From: Sulfolobaceae archaeon
GTDB lineage: Archaea; Thermoproteota; Thermoprotei_A; Sulfolobales; Sulfolobaceae
Length of the DNA: 12,062 nucleotides
Assembly (NCBI GenBank): GCA_028277025.1
Contig: JAPYVG010000047.1
Coordinates: 1-12,062 of the forward strand
Direction of reading: 5' to 3'
Under the pieces are notes generated by a model. It was not told the DNA's origin. It saw only the letters and a program-made list of their open reading frames with translations, and made no database searches. Below, in pieces: positions 7,287 through 11,956 of the stretch. Numbering within the stretch: position 1 is the first letter of the stretch; each line of letters begins with the position of its first letter. The translations under genes were made by a program, and so were the position numbers.

Positions 7287-7659
7287 AGACGTTATTGGTT
7301 ATGCGTTAAGGATAGGTGTAATAATAAGTGCGGTTCTAATAGTTGTCGGTGTGATTTTAATCTTCTTAAATCAAGGTTCAAATGGTTTTACTGTATCTCA
7401 ACTATCATCTCCCAATTCTATAATAAATAGTTCATCATTTCCTCCGATAAAAGTAGTATCAAATCTTTCAAATTTCCAAGGATTGGATTTCATATGGTTA
7501 GGGCTAATGGTTCTGATATCAACTCCAGTACTTAGAGTTTTACTTGGTATTATACAATTCGCTAGAGAACACAATATTCTATATGCTGCAATAACCATAA
7601 TAGTATTTTTTAATCTGATGTTTGCAATATTTATACTACCGATATTATTAGGCAAATAG
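7276..7659 (+). CDS. DUF1634 membrane protein, TauE/SafE partner
   Basis: A 127-aa protein with three predicted helices (about 8-31, 70-93, 101-124). It matches the DUF1634 family, which is commonly encoded directly beside TauE/SafE permeases. The N-terminal YALRIGVIISAVLIVVGVILIF and the core FIWLGLMVLISTPVLRVLLGIIQF (about 72-95) are the family signatures, with 'GLxxLIxTPxxRV' the strongest. The loop between helices 1 and 2 carries sequons (NSS, NLS) and probably faces outside. ATG 7276 lies 11 bp inside the permease gene, which implies coupled translation and supports a complex or accessory role. The molecular function of the family is not established. Confidence 0.82.
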   Translation: MEFEDVIGYALRIGVIISAVLIVVGVILIFLNQGSNGFTVSQLSSPNSIINSSSFPPIKVVSNLSNFQGLDFIWLGLMVLISTPVLRVLLGIIQFAREHNILYAAITIIVFFNLMFAIFILPILLGK

Positions 7660-7677
7660 ATATGCAATAAAATTAGG

Positions 7678-7684
7678 CTTTTTC
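7678..7684 (+). terminator. Possible T-rich terminator after the DUF1634 gene
   Basis: A short T tract following GGC appears about 20 bp past the stop of the DUF1634 gene. Crenarchaeal termination often occurs at such T runs without a hairpin. The site is short. Confidence 0.2.
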
Positions 7685-7724
7685 AGTATATAAAAGCTTT
7701 ATCAGTACTCTTTTATTCTCCAGT

Positions 7725-7752
7725 TCTAAAAGCGTTTTACGAGGCTTTTAGA
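7725..7752. promoter_or_regulatory. Nine-bp inverted repeat, candidate operator
   Basis: TCTAAAAGC (7725-7733) and GCTTTTAGA (7744-7752) form a perfect 9-bp inverted repeat with a 10-bp spacer, about one helical turn. It lies 82-109 bp upstream of the membrane winged-helix gene and could be its operator. A TATA-like TATATAAAAG (7687-7696) sits some 30 bp to its left. Binding is inferred from symmetry only. Confidence 0.4.
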
Positions 7753-7802
7753 CTCTTTCACATTTATCTTGATTATGATAAGGTAAATCAAAGGAAGTCA
7801 GA

Positions 7803-7810
7803 AATTTATC
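7803..7810 (+). promoter_or_regulatory. TATA box of the membrane winged-helix gene
   Basis: AATTTATC is centred about 27 bp upstream of ATG 7834 and supports a leaderless transcript. Confidence 0.45.
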
Positions 7811-7833
7811 CCAGCTTTCCAATCATTTTTATA

Positions 7834-8661
7834 ATGAGACTATTGATATTACTAACGTTTTTACTACCATTTCTATTATCTATTCATGCTTCAACAAATA
7901 TTTCTCCGGCATCACCATCTATTATAATTTACTATAACGGCTCTGTAATTATAAATTCGTATAATCAAAGCATTATATATTTACCTATACCCAACGTTTC
8001 AGTTATTCACTCTACTTCAGCGTTTATATTAGAGGGTAAAAAGTTAGTACTATCGAGTAAAAATATCACAGTCACATATGTAGGGTCAATAAAGGGTGTA
8101 ATCTCGTTCTCAGAACCTTTTAATGCTACAATAAGGGTTATTTTACCTTATACCTCTTCGATAAAATATTTATACCCACCACCTATTTCTGCAACTCTTA
8201 ATTCAAGTTACCTAACTCTTACCTTTTTGACGTCTAATCTGACCCTAATTTACGTAATAGCTCCTCAACAAGTAGTCAGTCCTCAAACTACGTCAAATAC
8301 TCCCAGCGATAGTTTTTTCCTAGTTATAATTTTAATCCTATTAGCACTTAGTCTCGCTGTCACTTCATTCATAGCTTACTTATTTATAAAGAATATTAGA
8401 AAAGAGAAAGAAAAGATTCTTATTGAAAAGGAGGCAGAAGTTAGTAATGCAAACCAGTTAGATGAAAGAGATAAAGTTGTGTTAAGCGCAATAGAAAAAG
8501 GTGCTGATACTCTGGCAAAAATCTCTAAAATTACCGGCTTACCTAGGACGACGGCATATAGAAGAGTTAAAAGGCTTATAAATTTGGGCTATGTAAAGGA
8601 AGTTAGGGAAGGAAATAGGATTAGATACATAGTAAATAAAAATGAGAATGAGAATAGATGA
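7834..8661 (+). CDS. One-pass membrane protein with extracytoplasmic domain and cytoplasmic winged helix
   Basis: A 275-aa putative membrane-tethered transcription regulator. Residues 1-19 are a signal peptide (LLILLTFLLPFLLSIHA). Residues 20-155 form a beta-rich outside domain with many N-glycosylation sequons (NIS, NGS, NQS, NVS, NIT, NAT, NSS, NLT). A transmembrane helix spans about 161-185, followed by a basic, helical linker (KNIRKEKEKILIEKEAEV). Residues about 210-268 are a winged helix: VVLSAIEKGADTLAKISKIT, then recognition helix LPRTTAYRRVKRLINLG, then wing YVKEVREGNRIRYIV. The winged helix resembles MarR/IclR/DUF7343-type domains of archaeal membrane-bound regulators. Architecture is read from sequence; sensing of an outside ligand or cell-envelope state with DNA binding inside is inference. 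The next gene starts 3 bp after its stop, so the two are co-transcribed. Confidence 0.8.
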   Translation: MRLLILLTFLLPFLLSIHASTNISPASPSIIIYYNGSVIINSYNQSIIYLPIPNVSVIHSTSAFILEGKKLVLSSKNITVTYVGSIKGVISFSEPFNATIRVILPYTSSIKYLYPPPISATLNSSYLTLTFLTSNLTLIYVIAPQQVVSPQTTSNTPSDSFFLVIILILLALSLAVTSFIAYLFIKNIRKEKEKILIEKEAEVSNANQLDERDKVVLSAIEKGADTLAKISKITGLPRTTAYRRVKRLINLGYVKEVREGNRIRYIVNKNENENR

Positions 8662-8664
8662 ATT

Positions 8665-9060
8665 ATGATAGTATCTGATTTAATCAAAAGAAAGGTAATA
8701 ACGGCAAGACCAGATATTTCAATTAGAGAGGCTTCTAAAATAATGAAGAGAGAGGGTATAGGCTCACTTGTTATAGTAAATGAAAACTTCTCGCCTATAG
8801 GTATTATAACTGAGAGGGATATTGTTTACGCTGTTGCTGATGGAATACCTCTGGAATCTAAAGTTGCAGAAATAATGAGTATTAATCCAGTGACTATTGA
8901 CAGTAATGCTGATATAAGTGAAGCTTTAGCTCTAATGACCTCAAGAGGGATTAGGCATTTAGTTGTTATTAATAAAGAGGGCAAAGTTGTTGGGGTAATT
9001 TCCATTACTGACGTTATAAAAGCTGTGGGTGTTATAGCACTAGATTTAGCAATATGGTAG
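8665..9060 (+). CDS. CBS-domain pair protein
   Basis: A 131-aa protein consisting of two CBS domains that would fold into one Bateman module binding adenine nucleotides (AMP, ATP, NAD or SAM derivatives). CBS1 covers about 1-57, with the nucleotide-contacting PIGIITERDIVYAV at 44-57. CBS2 covers about 67-121, with VVGVISITDVIKAV at 108-121. The second copy has SITD where TERD is usual, so its phosphate-contacting arginine is absent. The start is 3 bp downstream of the membrane winged-helix gene, so it may modulate that regulator or the transporter, but stand-alone CBS proteins are common in archaea and the partner is unknown. Its stop is followed by the repeat island. Confidence 0.87.
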   Translation: MIVSDLIKRKVITARPDISIREASKIMKREGIGSLVIVNENFSPIGIITERDIVYAVADGIPLESKVAEIMSINPVTIDSNADISEALALMTSRGIRHLVVINKEGKVVGVISITDVIKAVGVIALDLAIW

Positions 9061-9081
9061 TAGGAGTATTTCTTAGCTTTA

Positions 9082-9132
9082 AGACTGTAACATTTTTACG
9101 CAATTACCCGTTATTTTTGATTGCCTCTAAAT
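9082..9132 (+). repeat. Direct repeat X, copy 1
   Basis: Fifty-one bases beginning agactgtaac and ending ctctaaat recur at 9422-9473. Up to the shared ctaaat the two copies differ by one single-base indel and about ten substitutions, all of which I read as transitions. The conserved core cgttattttt is T-rich and could act as a transcription terminator for the CBS gene, whose stop is 22 bp upstream. Identity unknown. Confidence 0.7.
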
Positions 9133-9162
9133 TTATCTTGATGCCGATATCAAAGCATTTGG

Positions 9163-9290
9163 CCCGTGGCGTAACTTTTAATTTCTCCTCATGCTTAAGG
9201 GGATTATGCACATTAACTAATGGGGCTAGTCGAGGGAAACATTACTATCCTCGTGAGTTTCACCAGTTGAGAGATCATCAATAAAAACTA
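9163..9290 (-). repeat. Inverted repeat Y, shorter and decayed copy
   Basis: The reverse complement of this segment aligns with 9513-9702. Shared blocks include tagttttt-ttgatgatct at one end, ctcacgagg, gtttccctc-actagcccc in the middle, and aaaagttacgccacggg (17 bases exact) at the other end. It lacks about 60 bases compared with the other copy. The reading frame starting ATGATCTC, present in the long copy, survives here on the minus strand for only 22 codons before a stop. This looks like a degraded non-autonomous element or IS remnant. Confidence 0.7.
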
Positions 9291-9320
9291 TTTAGAACGT
9301 GTACAAATTCACTGAATAAC

Positions 9321-9365
9321 TAACGTATAGACGAAATAAATATACGTACGTGTATATGTACGTTA
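9321..9365. repeat. Nested palindromes in the spacer between repeat copies
   Basis: TAACGTA (9321-9327) is mirrored by TACGTTA (9359-9365), and inside them ACGTAC (9344-9349) is mirrored by GTACGT (9358-9363), with ACGTACGT itself self-complementary. The sequence is AT-rich and purely non-coding. Symmetric clusters of this kind are typical of operator or replication-origin binding sites; nothing more can be read from it. Confidence 0.5.
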
Positions 9366-9376
9366 ACCGAAAAAGC

Positions 9377-9383
9377 TTTTTAA
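9377..9383 (+). promoter_or_regulatory. TATA box reading into the second X-Y unit
   Basis: TTTTTAA, preceded by the BRE-like GAAAAAGC, is a strong match to a Sulfolobales core promoter and predicts a transcript start near 9406. No gene begins there (the ATG at 9417 stops after three codons), so the product would be an RNA covering X copy 2 and Y copy 2. Confidence 0.4.
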
Positions 9384-9421
9384 CCCAAATCTGCACAAAC
9401 AAAATTTGACCACACATGAAC

Positions 9422-9473
9422 AGACTGTAACGCTTCTACGTAACTACTCGTTATTTTTTAATCACTTCTAAAT
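9422..9473 (+). repeat. Direct repeat X, copy 2
   Basis: Second copy of the element at 9082-9132, same orientation, 52 bases. It lies about 16 bp downstream of the predicted transcript start near 9406 and is separated by 39 bp from repeat Y. Confidence 0.7.
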
Positions 9474-9512
9474 ATCGTTTTGACAAGTTGTGTTTATATA
9501 GTATTACCGAAG

Positions 9513-9702
9513 TAGTTTTTGTTGATGATCTCCCTAACTGATGACGGGCACTGCTCACGAGGTTTGGGGAGTGGAAAACTGGATGGGAGGGTAATGGCGT
9601 TTCCCTCTACTAGCCCCAAGGACTTAAGGGTGAATGTGTATGATCCCTTAGCCCGTGGTGGAATTAAAAGTAATTAAAAGTAAGGAAAAGTTACGCCACG
9701 GG
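9513..9702 (+). repeat. Inverted repeat Y, longer copy, with internal 50-codon frame
   Basis: One hundred and ninety bases matching the reverse complement of 9163-9290. GC content is higher than around it. It contains an ATG-initiated frame (9525-9677) reading MISLTDDGHCSRGLGSGKLD, continuing through GRVMAFPSTSPKDLRVNVYD to PLARGGIKSN, which may be chance or a relic of a transposase C-terminus. The 3' end forms a stem of 9 bp (CCCGTGGTG / CGCCACGGG) around 33 bases. The fold, length and inverted partner suit a MITE or the end of an IS200/IS605-type element with its guide-like RNA, but no TnpA or TnpB gene is present. Confidence 0.65.
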
Positions 9703-9735
9703 TAAACACTAACTAGGCTGCTAATTGCTGACGCA

Positions 9736-9888
9736 ATGGCGTTTGTTGTCTCGGTTACTGCACACGCTATAGTGCCTATAGTACCCGCGTGGGTGATATA
9801 TATCTACGCGGTCGTGGTAGAATACCTTACGGTGTATGGTGTTGAAAAGGTCGTGGGCGTAATGAAGGGAGTTTTTAAGGAGGCATGA
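9736..9888 (+). CDS. Small membrane protein of a virus- or plasmid-like block
   Basis: A 50-aa frame, MAFVVSVTAHAIVPIVPAWV onward, with one hydrophobic helix (about residues 11-34) and a basic amphipathic tail ending VMKGVFKEA. Its TGA overlaps the next ATG (ATGA at 9885-9888), and a strong GGAGG precedes that ATG, so it behaves as the first gene of a small operon. The frame stays open upstream to the stop at 9703-9705, inside repeat Y, without another start codon. The visible gene may therefore be complete from ATG 9736, or the 3' end of a longer gene cut by the repeat. One-helix proteins this small are frequent in crenarchaeal viruses. Function unknown. Confidence 0.5.
   Translation: MAFVVSVTAHAIVPIVPAWVIYIYAVVVEYLTVYGVEKVVGVMKGVFKEA
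9879..9883 (+). promoter_or_regulatory. Shine-Dalgarno site before the 85-aa gene
   Basis: GGAGG lies one base before ATG 9885, very close for that start; ATG 9900 would be 16 bases away. It shows that the genes of this block use leadered translation. Confidence 0.4.
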
Positions 9889-10142
9889 GACTTTTTCTTA
9901 TGCTAACGTATATTTGTTTGAACGTACTTTCTTATGTGTCAGTCACTAAAGATGGCGTGAGTTTTATAGTTAAAGGGAGATTGTACGAGATAAGAAGAGA
10001 GGGCAATAATTTCTACCTTATAACAGAAGACGATACGAGATATAAGATACAAAACTTTAACATCGACTGCGATAGAGTGCTTATAGTTTCGCGTGATAGG
10101 TTACAGTTAGACTGGGACTTTTGTGAGGGTGGTGAACTATGA
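9885..10142 (+). CDS. Hypothetical 85-aa protein of the virus- or plasmid-like block
   Basis: A small protein with a hydrophobic N-terminus (RLFLMLTYICLNVLSYV), then a run of predicted beta strands (GVSFIVKGRLYEIRREGNNF, YLITEDDTRYKIQNF) and an acidic end. Two cysteines (DCDR, DFCEGG) lie in the C-terminal third. ATG 9885 overlaps the upstream TGA and its own TGA overlaps the next ATG, so it is the middle gene of three coupled ones. I recognise no family. It could be a membrane-associated or SH3/OB-like small barrel protein; this is shape-based guesswork. Confidence 0.6.
   Translation: MRLFLMLTYICLNVLSYVSVTKDGVSFIVKGRLYEIRREGNNFYLITEDDTRYKIQNFNIDCDRVLIVSRDRLQLDWDFCEGGEL
10125..10135 (+). promoter_or_regulatory. 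Strong Shine-Dalgarno site before the 64-aa gene
   Basis: GAGGGTGGTGA ends three bases before ATG 10139 and matches the expected anti-Shine-Dalgarno of Sulfolobales (GGTGA core). It supports real translation of the 64-aa gene within a polycistronic mRNA. Confidence 0.5.
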
Positions 10143-10333
10143 ACTGCGATGCAATGAGCTGTGGACATAAAATAGTCGTGGTCTGTGAGGTTTTGAAGAA
10201 GAGCCTAATCATTGAGGCATTTGATGAGACGTTTGACTATTATTACGCTGTATACTTAGACGATGAGCTATGCAATGAGGGTAAAAGTAGGCTGATATAC
10301 GAGTTAGCTCGACATGGAGAATATGAGAAATAA
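10139..10333 (+). CDS. Hypothetical 64-aa protein, last gene of the small operon
   Basis: A compact acidic protein with four cysteines in all: CDAMSC near the start, VVCEVL, and DDELCNEG. The first two resemble half of a metal site, but no second CxxC is visible. A beta-rich centre (SLIIEAFDETFDYYYAVYLDDEL) is followed by a C-terminal helix (KSRLIYELARHGEYEK). The ATG overlaps the stop of the 85-aa gene and has a strong Shine-Dalgarno site. The gene ends 30 bp before the convergent 454-aa gene. Not recognised; short proteins of this type are common in archaeal viruses and plasmids. Confidence 0.6.
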   Translation: MNCDAMSCGHKIVVVCEVLKKSLIIEAFDETFDYYYAVYLDDELCNEGKSRLIYELARHGEYEK

Positions 10334-10335
10334 TT

Positions 10336-10378
10336 GGGCTTGTGTGTTTGTGATGATTAAGGTTTACTCACAAAGCCC
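10336..10378. terminator. Hairpin between convergent genes, possible bidirectional terminator
   Basis: GGGCTTGTG (10336-10344) pairs with CACAAAGCCC (10369-10378), with one bulged A, around a 24-base loop. It spans the gap between the 64-aa gene and the 3' end of the 454-aa gene, so its right arm is coding. Its placement between convergent stops suggests a role in ending or stabilising both transcripts. There is no T tract immediately after either arm. Confidence 0.35.
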
Positions 10379-11728
10379 GAATCTGACACACATGTAGGCG
10401 TTATGGACTTCCATACCGGCCTCATCAGTATGCTCACTTTCGCTGTGTTCTGGTTTACTAAACTCATTAACAATGTCTTGTGCAATTTCCTCAGCCGTTT
10501 TTTCGAACTCACTGCCAAACCACTCTAAGGCATAAACTGCTTTCTCAGCTTCTTGTTCTAACCAACCGAAATTGCTGACCAGAATAGATATAACTTTAAA
10601 CGCCTTTCTGACGTACTGTAATAATTGGTCTACCCATGTGTACTGACCTAATTGGCTAGCGTAGTCCATTATACCTTGAAAAGTAAAGTTATTTGGTGGC
10701 GGTATTAATTGAACTTGAAATGAATATATCCCTTCAGCGGGCAATTCTAACCCATATGGTGCTACAACAAACCCCGCTAACCCTAAACCGCTGCAGTTAC
10801 CAGTACATAACATATCCGTGTAAGCTGGTGCGCCGTTTAGTAACGGGAATGGGTTACGTAAAAATAAGTCAGCGAAATGTGGTTTAGTGTTTGTGAAATC
10901 AAAAGCATAAAAGGTATAGAGGTATATACTACCTAAACCGAATTGTTCTAATTGGGGTAGCACGGCTAAACCTTCGTAAAATAGTGGTGGTCTGTTTGAA
11001 ATATATTGAAGAGCTGCTTCTATTTGTGGGTCAAGGTACCATAGTTTAGTGGATTTATAATAAAATGGGGAGATTTCTGAAAGTTCACCGATTAAAAAGC
11101 CTACGTAATTAGGTATAAAAGTAGCCCATCCTAGTGAGGCTGACTGTAATGTATTTAACGCTTGTGATAGTAGGTTTGACGGGCATCTTGTATTTGGTGG
11201 GTTAACGAAATTTGGATAACCTGTGGATACACCTGGTTTTAACGGTGCTACTATTATTGGGTATTTCGAATTTTGTATTTGTTCATTAAACACTGCTGTT
11301 GTTAATGTAAAACGTGCACCACCTTGAAACACTAACAGTTTTTGCACCCGTCTGTTACTGACCCATGCACTTGATACACCGCCGATATAAAAGTATACGT
11401 CTTTACTTGTTTGGTCGTCAGTAGTCTTGACTATTATGCCGTGTCTTACTAGTTCTCGTAAATCTGTAATTGGACTACTTGTAAATGCAGCTGCTGTAGA
11501 TATTGCGGGGTATATCACTAATGCTTGTCGTCTATCTGACATATTTGTTGATAATGCGTTTTGCATACGGTTATAGATGTCATTTGTTAAACATGTGGCT
11601 TGTGTTGCCGAAACGGCTACAGTTATTGCTATGTCACTTATTACTGAAAATTTGGCTGCCACTTCAGCTAAACTTACTAACTTAGAGCCGAGTGATGAGA
11701 ATTCCGTTACTACTCCAGATTCACTCAT
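10364..11728 (-). CDS. Large orphan protein, possibly a viral structural protein
   Basis: A 454-aa protein that I cannot assign to a family. The N-terminal 60 residues are alanine/valine/serine-rich (EVAAKFSVISDIAITVAVSA) and might be helical or membrane-associated. The middle is aromatic-, Asn- and Pro-rich with predicted beta structure (FVNPPNTRCPSNLL, SPFYYKSTKLWYLDPQIEAA, FADLFLRNPFPLLNGAPAYT, LCTGNCSGLGLAGF). The last 80 residues turn acidic and helical (EQEAEKAVYALEWFGSEFEK) and end in YMCVRFGLCE, with cysteines near the C-terminus. This mix is reminiscent of crenarchaeal virus capsid or appendage proteins, but that is only an impression. The ATG at 11726-11728 overlaps the preceding TGA and has its own TATA box 29 bp upstream. 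Confidence 0.7.
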   Translation of the reverse strand: MSESGVVTEFSSLGSKLVSLAEVAAKFSVISDIAITVAVSATQATCLTNDIYNRMQNALSTNMSDRRQALVIYPAISTAAAFTSSPITDLRELVRHGIIVKTTDDQTSKDVYFYIGGVSSAWVSNRRVQKLLVFQGGARFTLTTAVFNEQIQNSKYPIIVAPLKPGVSTGYPNFVNPPNTRCPSNLLSQALNTLQSASLGWATFIPNYVGFLIGELSEISPFYYKSTKLWYLDPQIEAALQYISNRPPLFYEGLAVLPQLEQFGLGSIYLYTFYAFDFTNTKPHFADLFLRNPFPLLNGAPAYTDMLCTGNCSGLGLAGFVVAPYGLELPAEGIYSFQVQLIPPPNNFTFQGIMDYASQLGQYTWVDQLLQYVRKAFKVISILVSNFGWLEQEAEKAVYALEWFGSEFEKTAEEIAQDIVNEFSKPEHSESEHTDEAGMEVHNAYMCVRFGLCE

Positions 11729-11910
11729 AATATAAAATAATGGTTAATTGGCTTAAATATTTTCACGAGGTTTTTACTCTTTCCATCGTAAAACATGATA
11801 GTTCCACTTCTGTACATATCTATGGCGGCACTTTCACTGTCTGCTATTAGCTCGATAATATATAACTGACCATGCAAAATAATCCCACCTAAGCGTACGC
11901 GGTCTTCCAA
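11725..11910 (-). CDS. Small protein preceding the 454-aa gene, possibly 5'-truncated
   Basis: A 61-aa frame from TTG 11910 with strand-like segments (GGIILHGQLYIIELIAD, SGTIMFYDGKSKNLVKIF) separated by a helix (SESAAIDMYR), a plausible small alpha/beta protein. Its TGA overlaps the ATG of the 454-aa gene (ATGA), which argues for a real gene. However, no TATA box sits at the right distance from TTG 11910, there is no ATG near the start, and the frame continues upstream for 11 codons to a stop at 11940-11945 that begins just where the 16-bp repeat (11941-11956) starts. The true N-terminus may have been lost at that boundary. Confidence 0.5.
   Translation of the reverse strand: MEDRVRLGGIILHGQLYIIELIADSESAAIDMYRSGTIMFYDGKSKNLVKIFKPINHYFIL
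11753..11760 (-). promoter_or_regulatory. TATA box of the 454-aa gene, inside the upstream frame
   Basis: On the minus strand ATATTTAA is centred 29 bp upstream of ATG 11728, giving a transcript start within a base or two of the ATG. The large gene can therefore be transcribed without its upstream neighbour. Confidence 0.5.
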
Positions 11911-11918
11911 ACTGGAAG
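11904..11918. repeat. Short palindrome at the start of the 61-aa frame
   Basis: CTTCCA and TGGAAG flank three bases and overlap TTG 11910. It could be an operator half-site pair, but it is short enough to be chance. Confidence 0.3.
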
Positions 11919-11940
11919 TAAATTGGGGAATTACTGCACT

Positions 11941-11956
11941 TCAGTATGGGAATCTC
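11941..11956 (+). repeat. 16-bp repeat, right copy
   Basis: Exact inverted copy of 107-122. It marks the right limit of the virus- or plasmid-like block. Confidence 0.5.

Larger units (their letters stand above)
9406..9702 (+). ncRNA. Candidate non-coding RNA over repeats X and Y
   Basis: The promoter at 9377-9383 would transcribe this stretch. Both X and Y are duplicated elsewhere in the window. X varies only by transitions between copies, compatible with retained base pairing through G-U pairs. Y ends in a 9-bp stem (9652-9660 with 9694-9702, one G-U pair) that could close the RNA. No RNA family is recognised. A 50-codon frame at 9525-9677 also lies inside and may be an alternative product. 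Confidence 0.25.

Noticed and set aside
7398..7667. 89-codon minus-strand frame over the DUF1634 gene
   Set aside because: Antisense shadow of a recognised family member; no promoter or family signal.
9054..9284. 76-codon plus-strand frame after the CBS gene
   Set aside because: It overlaps the CBS stop, has no promoter or Shine-Dalgarno site, and lies across repeat X and the decayed copy of repeat Y; the frame is best explained as chance within repeat DNA.
9520..9550. C/D-box small RNA (TTGATGA ... CTGATGA)
   Set aside because: The C box lacks the leading purine and no terminal CUGA with suitable spacing follows; the second copy keeps only part of the motif.
9525..9677. 50-codon frame MISLTDDGHCSRGLGSGKLD... 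as a gene
   Set aside because: It sits wholly inside repeat Y, and the other copy is interrupted by a stop after 22 codons. Kept as part of the repeat description rather than as a gene.
10350..10385. C/D-box small RNA with GTGATGA and CTGA
   Set aside because: The boxes are 26 bases apart with no internal D'/C' pair, and the region is already explained by the convergent gene ends and hairpin.
10693..11685. Two plus-strand frames (10693-10887, 11503-11685) inside the 454-aa gene
   Set aside because: Short antisense shadows with no Shine-Dalgarno site or coupling; the minus-strand frame is long and well initiated.
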